Positions 7,812-17,987 of a stretch of DNA of 64,000 nucleotides are shown here, piece after piece. The position numbers were made by a program, and so were the translations under genes. This DNA is from Lactobacillus selangorensis (GTDB taxonomy: Bacteria; Bacillota; Bacilli; Lactobacillales; Lactobacillaceae): positions 96,464 through 160,463 of the forward strand of contig NZ_JQAZ01000006.1 of the NCBI RefSeq assembly GCF_001437205.1. The letters run 5' to 3'. Every line of letters starts with the position of its first letter. Position 1 is the stretch's first letter. The notes under the pieces were generated by a model that saw only the letters and a list, made by a program, of their open reading frames with translations, ran no database searches and was not told the origin of the DNA.

Positions 7812-8501
7812 ATGAATTTACAAGCGACATTAGATCAGGCCCGTCACATCACGTTTATGACCGGCGCTGGCGTTTCGACTGCTTCAGGAATTCCCGATTA
7901 TCGTTCTAAAAACGGCATCTATGCCGGCCACCAGAATCCCGAATACCTGCTGAGTGCGGATAACCTCCGGGACCATCCAGAATCGTTTTATCAGTTCGTT
8001 AAAGAGAACATGTATTTTCCGGATGCGCAGCCGAATATTATTCATACCCAGATGGCTAAAATTGCCAATCAGAAGGGCGATATTATTACCCAGAATGTCG
8101 ACGGCCTGCATACTAAGGCTGGCGCTGAACATGTAATCGAGTTTCATGGCAACCTGAATCGGATTTATTGTCAGACGTGCGGCCAGCAGTTTACGACGGC
8201 TGAATACCTGCAGAGCGACCGGCATGCGGCCGATCACGGCATTTTACGGCCGGATATTGTCTTGTATGGCGAGGCAATCGACCCGGATGCCGTTGCCGAT
8301 TCGATTACGGCAATTCAAGCCGCCGATGTGATTATGATCGTCGGGACGTCCTTCCAAGTGTATCCATTCGCCGGTTTAATCCAATATCGTCAGCCTGATG
8401 CCAAATTGATTGCCGTTAATGAAGAGCAGTTGCAATTTCCGTTCCCAGTTGAGATGATTCAGGGGGACGCCGTTAATGTTTTTGCACAATTGAAGGAATA
8501 G
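7812..8501 (+). CDS. Sir2-family NAD-dependent protein deacylase with incomplete zinc site
   Basis: A 229-residue sirtuin that would remove acyl groups from lysines using NAD. GAGVSTASGIPDYR (18-31) binds NAD, TQNVDGLHTKAG (93-104) follows, and His112 in EFHGNL is the catalytic histidine. The zinc site normally has two CxxC pairs; here only Cys120 and Cys123 are present, and the second pair is replaced by DRHAADHGILRPDIV (136-150). Either His/Asp residues complete the site, or it has lost zinc. AAGGAAGGA precedes the ATG. The chorismate mutase gene follows 13 bases later. Confidence 0.9.
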   Translation: MNLQATLDQARHITFMTGAGVSTASGIPDYRSKNGIYAGHQNPEYLLSADNLRDHPESFYQFVKENMYFPDAQPNIIHTQMAKIANQKGDIITQNVDGLHTKAGAEHVIEFHGNLNRIYCQTCGQQFTTAEYLQSDRHAADHGILRPDIVLYGEAIDPDAVADSITAIQAADVIMIVGTSFQVYPFAGLIQYRQPDAKLIAVNEEQLQFPFPVEMIQGDAVNVFAQLKE

Positions 8502-8514
8502 GGGGAAAGTTACT

Positions 8515-8796
8515 ATGAAAGATGCACAGCAGCAGATGGACGAAATTGATGACCAGCTCGTGGCGTTGTTCAAACAACGAATGAGTTTGGCCAAAGAAGT
8601 CGCCGCACAAAAATACCAGCACCATGAATCCATTTCGAATCGGGGCCGGGAAGCCGATGAACGGGTCCGGCTGGTCAAAAAACTCGATGACAAGCAGCTG
8701 GCTAGTTTTCTGGTCGACTGGCTGCGGGATACAACTTTGATTACGAAGCAGTATCAGGCTCATGTCATCAAAGACCTGCAGGACGCCGAAAACTGA
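8515..8796 (+). CDS. Chorismate mutase (AroQ class), stand-alone
   Basis: A 93-residue all-helical AroQ-type chorismate mutase, converting chorismate to prephenate for phenylalanine and tyrosine. The N-terminal pattern MDEIDDQLVALFKQRMSLAKEVAAQK carries the Arg and Lys residues (QR and K) that bind the substrate. No other aromatic-pathway genes are nearby, so it is an orphan gene in a run of small unrelated genes. The start follows AGGGGGAAAG. Confidence 0.85.
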   Translation: MKDAQQQMDEIDDQLVALFKQRMSLAKEVAAQKYQHHESISNRGREADERVRLVKKLDDKQLASFLVDWLRDTTLITKQYQAHVIKDLQDAEN

Positions 8797-8865
8797 ATGG
8801 TTCAGCTTCAAAACGTTCTATGGTAAACTGAGGTCAATATCAACGGATAAGGAGATTCGATCATC

Positions 8866-9348
8866 GTGGCAAAGTATAATTTAACGCTCGCCTTAGTGCG
8901 GGACCAGCAGCAGATTCTCTTGATCAACCGCCTTAAACAGCCTTTTCTAGGCATGTGGAACGGGGTCGGTGGTAAGATCGAAAGTGGGGAAACACCCATC
9001 CAAGGAATCAAACGTGAGATTCAGGAAGAAACCGGCTTAACGATGGACCACTATGAGCTTAGTCAGAACGGGTTGCTAAAATGGCATCAGAACGGCACGT
9101 TTGTTGATGGGATTTACTTATTTGTAGCTAATTTGAAGCAGCCGTTCCCGCAGAACGTGTATCCGCAGGCGACCCGTGAAGGTATCCTGAACCCATTTCC
9201 AACTGCATGGGTTACGAATAAAAATAATGTCGGCATTGTCGCCGATTTGAAGGCCGCCTTGCCCAGTCTGCTGGCCAATGAGCAGACAACTTACTATACG
9301 AATTTTGTCAACGATGAATTGACCGATTTTTACCCATTACCAGCCTAG
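8866..9348 (+). CDS. Nudix hydrolase (MutT-like)
   Basis: A 160-residue Nudix protein. The Nudix box is complete: GGKIESGETPIQGIKREIQEETGL (residues about 35-58), with the metal-binding REIQEE core. MutT-like members hydrolyse 8-oxo-dGTP or other nucleoside diphosphate derivatives. The GTG at 8866 is chosen because AAGGAG lies upstream and the N-terminus MAKYNLTLALVRDQQQILLINR is typical. A promoter-like TTCAGC/TAAACT pair lies in the gap before it. Confidence 0.88.
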   Translation: MAKYNLTLALVRDQQQILLINRLKQPFLGMWNGVGGKIESGETPIQGIKREIQEETGLTMDHYELSQNGLLKWHQNGTFVDGIYLFVANLKQPFPQNVYPQATREGILNPFPTAWVTNKNNVGIVADLKAALPSLLANEQTTYYTNFVNDELTDFYPLPA

Positions 9349-9371
9349 CTTTTAGAAAGCGAGGGACAACC

Positions 9372-9638
9372 ATGAAAATACGAACAGCAATTCGTCATTA
9401 CAGCTGGGTCCAGCTGTGTGCCGACCTCTTTTTGGGCTATATATTGCTGAAGATTCTGCTGGCGACGCATACAGTCATCTTACTGGGGGTGCCGTTTAAA
9501 CAGCAGGATGCATTAGTCATTTTGGTGCTGGCCGGTGTGATTGATGTCGCTCTTAGCGCTCTGCGCATCAATTTTGCGCATCATGAGCATGCGACGGCGG
9601 CTCATCCCACCCAAAATCAGAAGGGATTTGAAGAATAA
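9372..9638 (+). CDS. Small membrane protein of unknown function
   Basis: An 88-residue protein with two hydrophobic segments (about 16-40 and 47-65) and a charged C-terminal tail rich in His, Ala and Glu. I do not recognise a family. GCGAGGG lies before the ATG and the gene is packed between the Nudix and DUF72 genes (24 and 13 bases), so it is likely co-transcribed. Confidence 0.7.
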   Translation: MKIRTAIRHYSWVQLCADLFLGYILLKILLATHTVILLGVPFKQQDALVILVLAGVIDVALSALRINFAHHEHATAAHPTQNQKGFEE

Positions 9639-9651
9639 GGAAGCGAGCAGC

Positions 9652-10485
9652 ATGATTACGATCGGATTAGTCACTTGGACGGATCATCCGTCGTTAGATT
9701 CAGCCGGCAAGAAGCCGACACTGACGGAGTACGCCCAATATTTTCCAGTGGTCGAAGTCGATAGTCTCTACTACGGCATTCGGGGCCCGGAAATGGAACA
9801 GAAGTGGCAGCAGCAGGTGCCCAACGACTTTCAGTTTATCCTGAAGGCCTATCAGGGCATGACGAAACAGGCTGACTGGCAGGCGCACTATGTCAGTGAG
9901 GCGGCGATGTTTGCGGCGTATCGCAAGGCCGTTGCACCGTTATTCGATCATCAGCAGCTTAAAGCAATCTTATTTCAATTTCCGAATTTCTTTCCATTAA
10001 CACAGGAAAATGTCCAGTATTTACGTCGCATCAGTGTCTATCTGAAGGGTTATCCGGTGGCGGTCGAATTCCGCAACTCCTCATGGTATGAGGACACGTA
10101 TCGGGCCAGTACCTTGAAATTTTTGAAGGAGCTGGGCTTCATCCATGTCATTCCGGATGAGCCGCAGACGCCGACGAACAGTGTGCCGTTTGTGCCCGTT
10201 GCCACCAATCCGAACCTAACGATTTTACGGCTGCATGGCCGCAACGCCGAAGGTTGGGCCAATCAAGGCCAGTCGTGGCGCAAAACCCGAACGCTTTATC
10301 ATTACAGCACCTCCGAATTGGAACATTTTGCCGATGTTGCCAAGCAGCTCGAACAGACTTCCAAGGAAGTGTGTGTTATTTTCAATAACAACTCCGCCCA
10401 CGATGCTGCCCCTAATGCCGCCGAATTGGCGCAAATATTGGGGCTTGAGTGGCATCAGGAACCGGAACAAACGAGTTTGTTTTAA
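9652..10485 (+). CDS. DUF72 (YecE-like) protein
   Basis: A 277-residue DUF72 protein with a TIM-barrel-type fold; its function is unknown. The signatures are IGLVTWTDHP at the N-terminus, YFPVVEVDSLYYGI, QFPNFFPLT, and VAVEFRNSSWY (about 135-145), LRLHGRNAEGW, and VIFNNN towards the end. The ATG at 9652 is preferred over the upstream start at 9541 because AAGGAAG precedes it and it removes overlap with the preceding gene. Confidence 0.88.
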   Translation: MITIGLVTWTDHPSLDSAGKKPTLTEYAQYFPVVEVDSLYYGIRGPEMEQKWQQQVPNDFQFILKAYQGMTKQADWQAHYVSEAAMFAAYRKAVAPLFDHQQLKAILFQFPNFFPLTQENVQYLRRISVYLKGYPVAVEFRNSSWYEDTYRASTLKFLKELGFIHVIPDEPQTPTNSVPFVPVATNPNLTILRLHGRNAEGWANQGQSWRKTRTLYHYSTSELEHFADVAKQLEQTSKEVCVIFNNNSAHDAAPNAAELAQILGLEWHQEPEQTSLF

Positions 10486-10531
10486 TTCAAAAGAGGAATC
10501 AGCTAATTTGGGCTGATTCCTCTTTTGAATT
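10484..10531 (+). terminator. Strong terminator after DUF72 gene
   Basis: A nearly perfect palindrome with arms AAAGAGGAATCAGC and GCTGATTCCTCTTT around an 8-base loop, ending in TTTTGAATT. Confidence 0.85.
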
Positions 10532-10587
10532 GTTCGCCAAATTGGGCAAGGTACGCTTTTTCCCAGTGTCGTTAAATGCTATACTAA

Positions 10588-12669
<2,082 letters not shown>

Positions 12670-12688
12670 AACGATTAAACAAGCTTGC

Positions 12689-12716
12689 AAAAAGAGGCCG
12701 TTGCGACCTCTTTTTT
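12689..12716 (+). terminator. Terminator after metG
   Basis: AAAGAGG and CCTCTTT form an 8-bp stem with one mismatch and a small loop, followed by T6. It lies 20 bases before the tatD ribosome site, so some read-through into tatD is plausible. Confidence 0.65.
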
Positions 12717-12737
12717 AGTGAAAGGAAGGATAACACG

Positions 12738-13514
12738 ATGCGGATTTTTGATTCCCATACGCATTTGAATGATGAAGCCTTTACGGGGCATGTCGCCGAA
12801 TATGTCGCCCATGCGCAAAAACTGGGCGTAACCCAGATGGCAATCGTCGGTTCGGATACCAATCTGAATGCCGGTGCCTTGCAGCTGGCGCACCAATATG
12901 ATAATTTATTTGCGATCGTCGGCTGGCATCCGGAAGAGTCGAAACGTTACCATGCTGCTGAAGAAGCCACTCTGATCGAACAGCTGCAGGACCCGAAAAC
13001 GGTCGCAGTCGGTGAAATCGGGCTCGATTACCACCAGAATGTGGCGCCGCATGCAGCCCAGAAGAATGTTTTCAAACGGCAGATCGAACTGGCCAAAGCA
13101 TTCAATTTGCCAATCTCAATCCACACTCGTGATGCCTTCGAAGACACTTATCGACTGTTGGAAGAAGTCGGCGTGCCGGCACGTGGCGGCGTAATGCACA
13201 GTTTCAACGGCGACCCAGAATGGATGCAGCGGTTTCTGGAGATGGGCTTCTACATTTCCTTTAGCGGAGTTGTCAGCTTCAAAAACGCCCATGACGTCCA
13301 TGCGACGGCTCGAGCTGTACCTAGCGACCGGATGCTGGTTGAAACCGATGCTCCTTATTTGGCGCCGATGCCATTTCGAGGCAAACAAAATCAGCCGGCC
13401 TATTCGCTGTATACACTGGAAGCTTTAGCCCGGCTGCGGGATGAAAATCCGGATCAAGTGGCAGAACAGACCTACCAAAATACACATCGATTATTGGAGA
13501 TTGACCATGACTAA
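12738..13514 (+). CDS. tatD: TatD-family metal-dependent DNase
   Basis: A 258-residue TatD-family hydrolase with a TIM-barrel fold and a two-metal site. The ligands are visible in FDSHTHLND (His6 and His8), VGEIGLDYH (Glu), SIHTRDA, MHSFNG and VETDAPYL. Members show 3'-exonuclease activity on DNA and RNA. It is the usual neighbour between metG and rnmV. The next gene's ATG overlaps its last 8 bases, so the two are translationally linked. Confidence 0.94.
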   Translation: MRIFDSHTHLNDEAFTGHVAEYVAHAQKLGVTQMAIVGSDTNLNAGALQLAHQYDNLFAIVGWHPEESKRYHAAEEATLIEQLQDPKTVAVGEIGLDYHQNVAPHAAQKNVFKRQIELAKAFNLPISIHTRDAFEDTYRLLEEVGVPARGGVMHSFNGDPEWMQRFLEMGFYISFSGVVSFKNAHDVHATARAVPSDRMLVETDAPYLAPMPFRGKQNQPAYSLYTLEALARLRDENPDQVAEQTYQNTHRLLEIDHD

Positions 13515-14070
13515 ACAAATACAAGAAGTAATCGTGGTGGAAGGCCGCGATGACACCAAACGCCTTCGTGAGGTGTTTCCGAACGTCGATACCATTGAAA
13601 CACATGGTTCGGCAATCAATGATGCCGTGCTTGAAAAAATTGCACTGGCACAAGAAAAACGAGGCGTGATTGTTTTTACCGATCCTGATTTTCACGGCGA
13701 GAAGATTCGCAAGATTATTTCGCAGAATGTCCCGGGCGTCAAACACGCTTTTCTGCCCCGTGCCGATGCCAAACCGTATAAAAAGGGCAGCTTAGGCGTC
13801 GAACATGCCAATCCTGCGGCCATTCTCAGGGCGCTGGACCATTTATATACGCAGACTAGCGAAACCCATCAGGAGGTCACTCAGGCCGATTTGCTCGACC
13901 ATGACCTGCTGGACGGGCCCGATGCCAAACACCGACGGGAACGGCTGGGTGATATCCTGCATATCGGCTACACCAATGGCAAACAATTATTAAAACGCTT
14001 AGCAATGTTTCAAATTTCACGGGCCGACTTTCTGGCGGCCGTTGCGGAATTAGATAAAGGAGAACAATGA
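13507..14070 (+). CDS. rnmV: Ribonuclease M5
   Basis: A 187-residue Toprim-domain nuclease that matures 5S rRNA. VVEGRDD (10-16) and FTDPDFHGEKIR carry the acidic metal ligands of the Toprim fold. The ATG at 13507 overlaps the end of tatD and has GGAG upstream; an ORF start at 13441 adds residues not found in the family. Its stop overlaps the rsmA start by four bases (ATGA), a typical coupled junction. Confidence 0.93.
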   Translation: MTKQIQEVIVVEGRDDTKRLREVFPNVDTIETHGSAINDAVLEKIALAQEKRGVIVFTDPDFHGEKIRKIISQNVPGVKHAFLPRADAKPYKKGSLGVEHANPAAILRALDHLYTQTSETHQEVTQADLLDHDLLDGPDAKHRRERLGDILHIGYTNGKQLLKRLAMFQISRADFLAAVAELDKGEQ

Positions 14071-14951
14071 GAGAAGATTATCAGGCCATCGCCAATCCAG
14101 AACGGACACGGGCCATTTTAAAAAAGTACGGCTTCCGTTTCAAAAAGAGTTTAGGCCAGAACTTTCTGACCAATGAAAAGGTCCTGCAGAAAATTGTCAG
14201 TGCCGCTGATGTTACTGACCAGGATGATATTATCGAAGTCGGGCCTGGCATCGGCAGTTTGACCGAACAATTGGCCATCCACGCCCACCAAGTCCTCGCG
14301 TTCGAAGTCGATGAACGGCTCGAACCTGTTTTGGATGAAACGCTGGCGCCGTATGAAAATACAGCTGTTATTTTTGAAGATATTTTAAAAGCCGACCTCG
14401 AAACATTGGTGTCCAAGTATTTTGACGGTAAACACACCCTGAAGATTGTGGCCAATCTGCCGTATTACATTACGACGCCAATCATGATGCAGCTGCTGAA
14501 GACGAAACTGCCGATCGAACGGATGGTTTTGATGATGCAGAAGGAAGTCGCTGAACGGTTGGCGGCCCATCCCGGCACAAAAGCATATGGGACTTTGAGT
14601 ATCGGCGTCCAGATGCGGGCCGAAGTCGAAATTGCTGAAATCGTGTCGCATACGGCTTTTGTACCAGCACCGAATGTCGATTCAGCAGTGGTCGTCCTGA
14701 AGATGCGTTCCGAACCAGCGGTTAAAATTCCGGATCAGAAGTCGTTCGACCGGCTGATTAAGGGTAGTTTTGCCCACCGCCGCAAGAGTTTATGGAACAA
14801 TTTGATCAGTTTGTATGGCAAAGATCCGCAAACAAAGGCGAAACTGACGGCCGCCTTGGCGCAGGCACAGATTGATCCTGGTACTCGAGCGGAGCAGCTC
14901 TCCTTGCAACAGTTTGCAAACCTTGATGCGGCAATATTACAGGCAGATTAA
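14067..14951 (+). CDS. rsmA: 16S rRNA dimethyladenosine transferase KsgA
   Basis: A 294-residue SAM-dependent methylase that dimethylates two adenines in the 3' hairpin of 16S rRNA during 30S assembly. QNFLTNEKVLQKIV (31-44) starts the domain, EVGPGIG (57-63) binds SAM, and NLPYYITTPI (130-139) is the adenine-N6 motif. The C-terminal DFAHRRKSLWNNL-type segment is present as SFAHRRKSLWNNL. It is coupled to rnmV through the ATGA overlap. Loss in relatives gives kasugamycin resistance (known of the family). Confidence 0.97.
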   Translation: MREDYQAIANPERTRAILKKYGFRFKKSLGQNFLTNEKVLQKIVSAADVTDQDDIIEVGPGIGSLTEQLAIHAHQVLAFEVDERLEPVLDETLAPYENTAVIFEDILKADLETLVSKYFDGKHTLKIVANLPYYITTPIMMQLLKTKLPIERMVLMMQKEVAERLAAHPGTKAYGTLSIGVQMRAEVEIAEIVSHTAFVPAPNVDSAVVVLKMRSEPAVKIPDQKSFDRLIKGSFAHRRKSLWNNLISLYGKDPQTKAKLTAALAQAQIDPGTRAEQLSLQQFANLDAAILQAD

Positions 14952-14977
14952 ATCACATAAAAAAACAGCAAAAATTC

Positions 14978-15034
14978 TTGCGATTAAAAAGATTTAGTGA
15001 TATAATTGCAAACTTTCCGCAAACGTGCTATAAT
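14978..15034 (+). promoter_or_regulatory. Two tandem veg promoters
   Basis: Promoter 1 has TTGCGA (14978-14983) and TATAAT (15001-15006) 17 bases apart. Promoter 2 has TTGCAA (15006-15011) and TATAAT (15029-15034), again 17 bases apart, with a TG one base upstream of the -10. The last T of the first -10 is the first T of the second -35. Both have perfect -10 boxes, in keeping with the very strong veg promoter known from Bacillus. Confidence 0.85.
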
Positions 15035-15057
15035 TTCATTCAGAAGAGGTGAAGCGC

Positions 15058-15339
15058 ATGCCAGTTACACTAGCTAGCATTAAACATCGACTGGATGATA
15101 GAGTCGGAGAGAAGTTAATGGTTGTAGCACAAGCAGGACGCAAGAAGGTTACAAAGCGTAAAGGCACCCTGAAAGAAACTTATCCGGCTGTTTTTGTTGT
15201 GGATCTCGATCAAGACGAAAACTCTTTCGAGCACGTTTCTTATAGTTATGCCGATGTCCTCACCAAGTCCATTGAAATTAAATTTGCTGCCGATCAATCA
15301 GATGATGCATCGACAGAGGATCAAGCAAAAGTTTCCTAA
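15058..15339 (+). CDS. veg: Veg family protein
   Basis: A 93-residue Veg protein, a small Sm-like-barrel domain found between rsmA and ispE in Bacillales and Lactobacillales. LKETYPAVFVVDLDQDENSFEHVSYSYADVLTKSIEI matches the family core. In Bacillus it promotes biofilm matrix expression by an indirect route; its job here is unknown. The ATG at 15058 is chosen because AGAGGTG is its ribosome site; the ORF start at the GTG within that site would leave none. Confidence 0.92.
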   Translation: MPVTLASIKHRLDDRVGEKLMVVAQAGRKKVTKRKGTLKETYPAVFVVDLDQDENSFEHVSYSYADVLTKSIEIKFAADQSDDASTEDQAKVS

Positions 15340-15344
15340 TAATC

Positions 15345-15370
15345 AAAAGAGCTGGTAAAGCTCTTTTTTT
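15345..15370 (+). terminator. Terminator after veg
   Basis: AAAGAGCT and AGCTCTTT with a 4-base loop followed by T7. Confidence 0.75.
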
Positions 15371-15445
15371 GTGGAAAAATTTGTGCAAACAAACAAGATT
15401 TTTGGTAAATTAAGAGTAATAAACTTAGGATCATGGTGAGCTGAC

Positions 15446-16321
15446 ATGGAAAGAATCGAAAAAGCGCCCGCAAAGATCAATTTAAGCCTGGATGCGTTGT
15501 TTCGGCATTCTGATGATGGCCGGCATGAGTGGGAAATGGTGATGACTTCAGTTGATCTGGCCGATTATGTCCATTTAAAACTGACAGCCGCACCGGCTAT
15601 CGAAGTCCGGACAGATAGCGGCTTTTTGCCTGAGGATCAGCGCAATTTGGCGTATCAGGCGGCTCGGACGCTGCAAAAAAAATTTAATATTGCCGGCGGG
15701 GTTCAAATCGCCATTACGAAGCATATTCCGGTTGCGGCCGGACTGGGCGGCGGCAGTGCTGATGCAGCGGCCGTTTTGCGGGGGCTCAATCAGCTCTGGC
15801 ATCTGGATTTGAGTCTGGCTGAATTAGCCGAAATCGGGCTGACAATCGACTCCGATGTGCCGTACTGTGTTTACAGCCGAACGGCGCTCGTGACCGGAAA
15901 AGGCGACCAGATTCGGCCCTTGGGCGAGTTGCCGCCGTTTTGGGTTGTCTTAGCCAAACCACGCATCAGTGTGTCAACCCCGAGTGTGCTCAACCATTTA
16001 TCGTATCGGGATTTGAACCAGCATCCCGATACACGTGCGGTGATTGCCGGCATCAAAGCGCACTCGTTCGACCAGATGTGTGCTGGCATGGGCAATGTTT
16101 TGGAAGAAGTGACGGCTCGGCGTTATCCGGAAATTACCCATCTCAAGCGTCAGATGCTGAAATTCGGTGCCGATGCAGCCCAAATGAGCGGCAGCGGGCC
16201 GACGGTATTCGGCTTGTGCCGCAAGTATTCACGGGCTCAGCATATTTGCAACAGTCTGCATGGCTTCTGCAAAGAAGTTTATCTAGTGCAGCCGTGCGAA
16301 TTGAATAAAAAAGCTTCCTAG
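15446..16321 (+). CDS. ispE: 4-diphosphocytidyl-2-C-methyl-D-erythritol kinase
   Basis: A 291-residue GHMP kinase, the fourth step of the MEP isoprenoid pathway. Lys10 in APAKINL, the ATP loop PVAAGLGGGSADAAAVLRGL (95-114), and catalytic Asp137 in TIDSDVPY are all present, as is GSGPTVFGL near the C-terminus. Most lactobacilli make isoprenoids through mevalonate yet keep ispE at this conserved place between veg and purR, where its real substrate is uncertain. No other MEP gene is in this window. The stop codon lies inside the following terminator. Confidence 0.92.
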   Translation: MERIEKAPAKINLSLDALFRHSDDGRHEWEMVMTSVDLADYVHLKLTAAPAIEVRTDSGFLPEDQRNLAYQAARTLQKKFNIAGGVQIAITKHIPVAAGLGGGSADAAAVLRGLNQLWHLDLSLAELAEIGLTIDSDVPYCVYSRTALVTGKGDQIRPLGELPPFWVVLAKPRISVSTPSVLNHLSYRDLNQHPDTRAVIAGIKAHSFDQMCAGMGNVLEEVTARRYPEITHLKRQMLKFGADAAQMSGSGPTVFGLCRKYSRAQHICNSLHGFCKEVYLVQPCELNKKAS

Positions 16322-16352
16322 CTGCGCAAAATGGCAGTTAGGAAGCTTTTTA
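16307..16352. terminator. Bidirectional terminator between ispE and multicopper oxidase
   Basis: AAAAGCTTCCTA and TAGGAAGCTTTT form a perfect long stem, flanked by A-runs and T-runs, between convergent genes. The left arm contains the ispE stop. Confidence 0.85.
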
Positions 16353-16371
16353 GGTTGTGCTTAAAATTAAA

Positions 16372-17922
16372 TTACTTCAAATCTTCATTCGATTCTTTTG
16401 GCTTCGGATTTTCTGGCGTCCAGACATCGTCCATCTTGACGCCACGTTCTTTGGCAAGGGCGTTCATTAAGGTGTCCATGTCCATCAGCTTATACTTCTT
16501 ATTAGGATCAGTTGGGGTATAAGTCTGGAATTGGCCCATCATGCCGCCATCTTCATGTTCGATGATGTGGCAATGGTACATATACACACCCGGATAATCG
16601 AACTTGGCTTTGATTCGGACAGTTTCCTGCGGATTGACACCGACTGTATCTTTGTAGCCATGTTCGTTCGGATACGGTTCCTTGCCGTTCCGGGACAAGA
16701 CTAAGAATTGCGTTCCATGCATGTGATAGGGATGGACCATGCCGTTCTTGGCATCGTTGGTATTGGTGATTTCCCAAATTTCGGTCGTGCCGACTTGCTG
16801 GCGGTCATCAATCCGCTGCATATCGAACTTCTTGCCATTCAAAGCAACTTGTTCGTCCATGCCATCGAGTGTGACCTTGTGGACTTGCGAACCAGGTGTG
16901 ACATCTGGATAAGTAATGTCGGCTAAGTGATCCGGCAGTTTGGAATTGTCAGGTTTGTAATCATGGATTCTGAAGCGGACCAATGGGACATCGTCAGAGT
17001 AGAGGGTGACGACATCACCAGCGTGATATTGGCCGAAATCGACGATGATTTCATCCCGTTCCGCACAGGTAATCATCACTTTATTCATGTAGACGGGTTC
17101 TGGCATAATGCCGCCATCGGAACCGACTTGGGCAAATTCAAGGTCATCGCTGAAATGCAGACGCCATTCGCGCCGGTTGGAACCATCCAAGATGCGCAGG
17201 CGGACTTTTTGGGTCGTGACATCGAAATAAGGATTGATTGTGCCGTTGATCATTGCGGTTGGGCCTTGAACACCGTCGGGATCGTAATCAGCTTCGTAAT
17301 CCCACTGATTGTTTTCATGGAAACGACGGTCTTGTAAAATAATCGGAATGTCATCAACCCCATAATTGCGTGGTAATGGCATTTTACTTTCGGCTTCATC
17401 CTTGACGTAAACCAGAGTTGCTAGGCCATGCCAAACTTGAATGGCTGTTTCTGGACATGGATGGGCGTGAAGCCAAGTCGTTGCAGCATGCTGATGCAGC
17501 GTGAAATCAATTTGTTTGGTTTCGCCTGGATAAACAGGGGCGTGACAGCCGCCGTCAACGTAAGGACCGGAAACATTCAGACCATGCCAATGGAAAGTTG
17601 TCAATTCAGGCAGGTCGTTCTTCAGGGTAACATGGATATGTTTGCCATCTTGAAAAACAATTGTTTGGCCTAAGAGTGGGGCATTGTACCCCCAAGTCTT
17701 GGTCTTGGCACCAGGCAGCAATTGCGATTCGCCGGTCTGAGCATCGACTGTATACCAAGTATCCGTCTCAGTTTCCTGATCCGGCTTCAGCAATGGCGGA
17801 ATGGCCAATGGTTTTTGCGGGGCATCCGCTTCAACTAACGGAATATACCCGCCATCATGTGTGTTAAAAGCTGGTTCATCAAAAAAATAGTCTGTGTACA
17901 CTTTTTTCTCTGTCACTTTCAT
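16372..17922 (-). CDS. Multicopper oxidase (laccase-like), cytoplasmic
   Basis: A 516-residue three-cupredoxin oxidase that couples one-electron oxidation of a substrate to reduction of oxygen to water. All copper ligands are visible: HWHG (111-114), HAH (152-154), HPYHMH (397-402) and HCHIIEH (450-456) with Met461 as axial type-1 ligand. No signal peptide is seen, in line with lactobacillar laccases, which are reported to oxidise amines and phenols. It is upstream-adjacent to fetAB, so control of iron or copper oxidation state is a reasonable guess. The ATG at 17922 follows a run AAGAAAGAAG on the minus strand rather than a perfect ribosome site. Confidence 0.94.
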   Translation of the reverse strand: MKVTEKKVYTDYFFDEPAFNTHDGGYIPLVEADAPQKPLAIPPLLKPDQETETDTWYTVDAQTGESQLLPGAKTKTWGYNAPLLGQTIVFQDGKHIHVTLKNDLPELTTFHWHGLNVSGPYVDGGCHAPVYPGETKQIDFTLHQHAATTWLHAHPCPETAIQVWHGLATLVYVKDEAESKMPLPRNYGVDDIPIILQDRRFHENNQWDYEADYDPDGVQGPTAMINGTINPYFDVTTQKVRLRILDGSNRREWRLHFSDDLEFAQVGSDGGIMPEPVYMNKVMITCAERDEIIVDFGQYHAGDVVTLYSDDVPLVRFRIHDYKPDNSKLPDHLADITYPDVTPGSQVHKVTLDGMDEQVALNGKKFDMQRIDDRQQVGTTEIWEITNTNDAKNGMVHPYHMHGTQFLVLSRNGKEPYPNEHGYKDTVGVNPQETVRIKAKFDYPGVYMYHCHIIEHEDGGMMGQFQTYTPTDPNKKYKLMDMDTLMNALAKERGVKMDDVWTPENPKPKESNEDLK

Positions 17923-17987
17923 CCACTTCTTTCTTAATCAAGGCGCTTTCAAGGCCTATTTTACACGCTCTGAAACAAAAATAAAGG

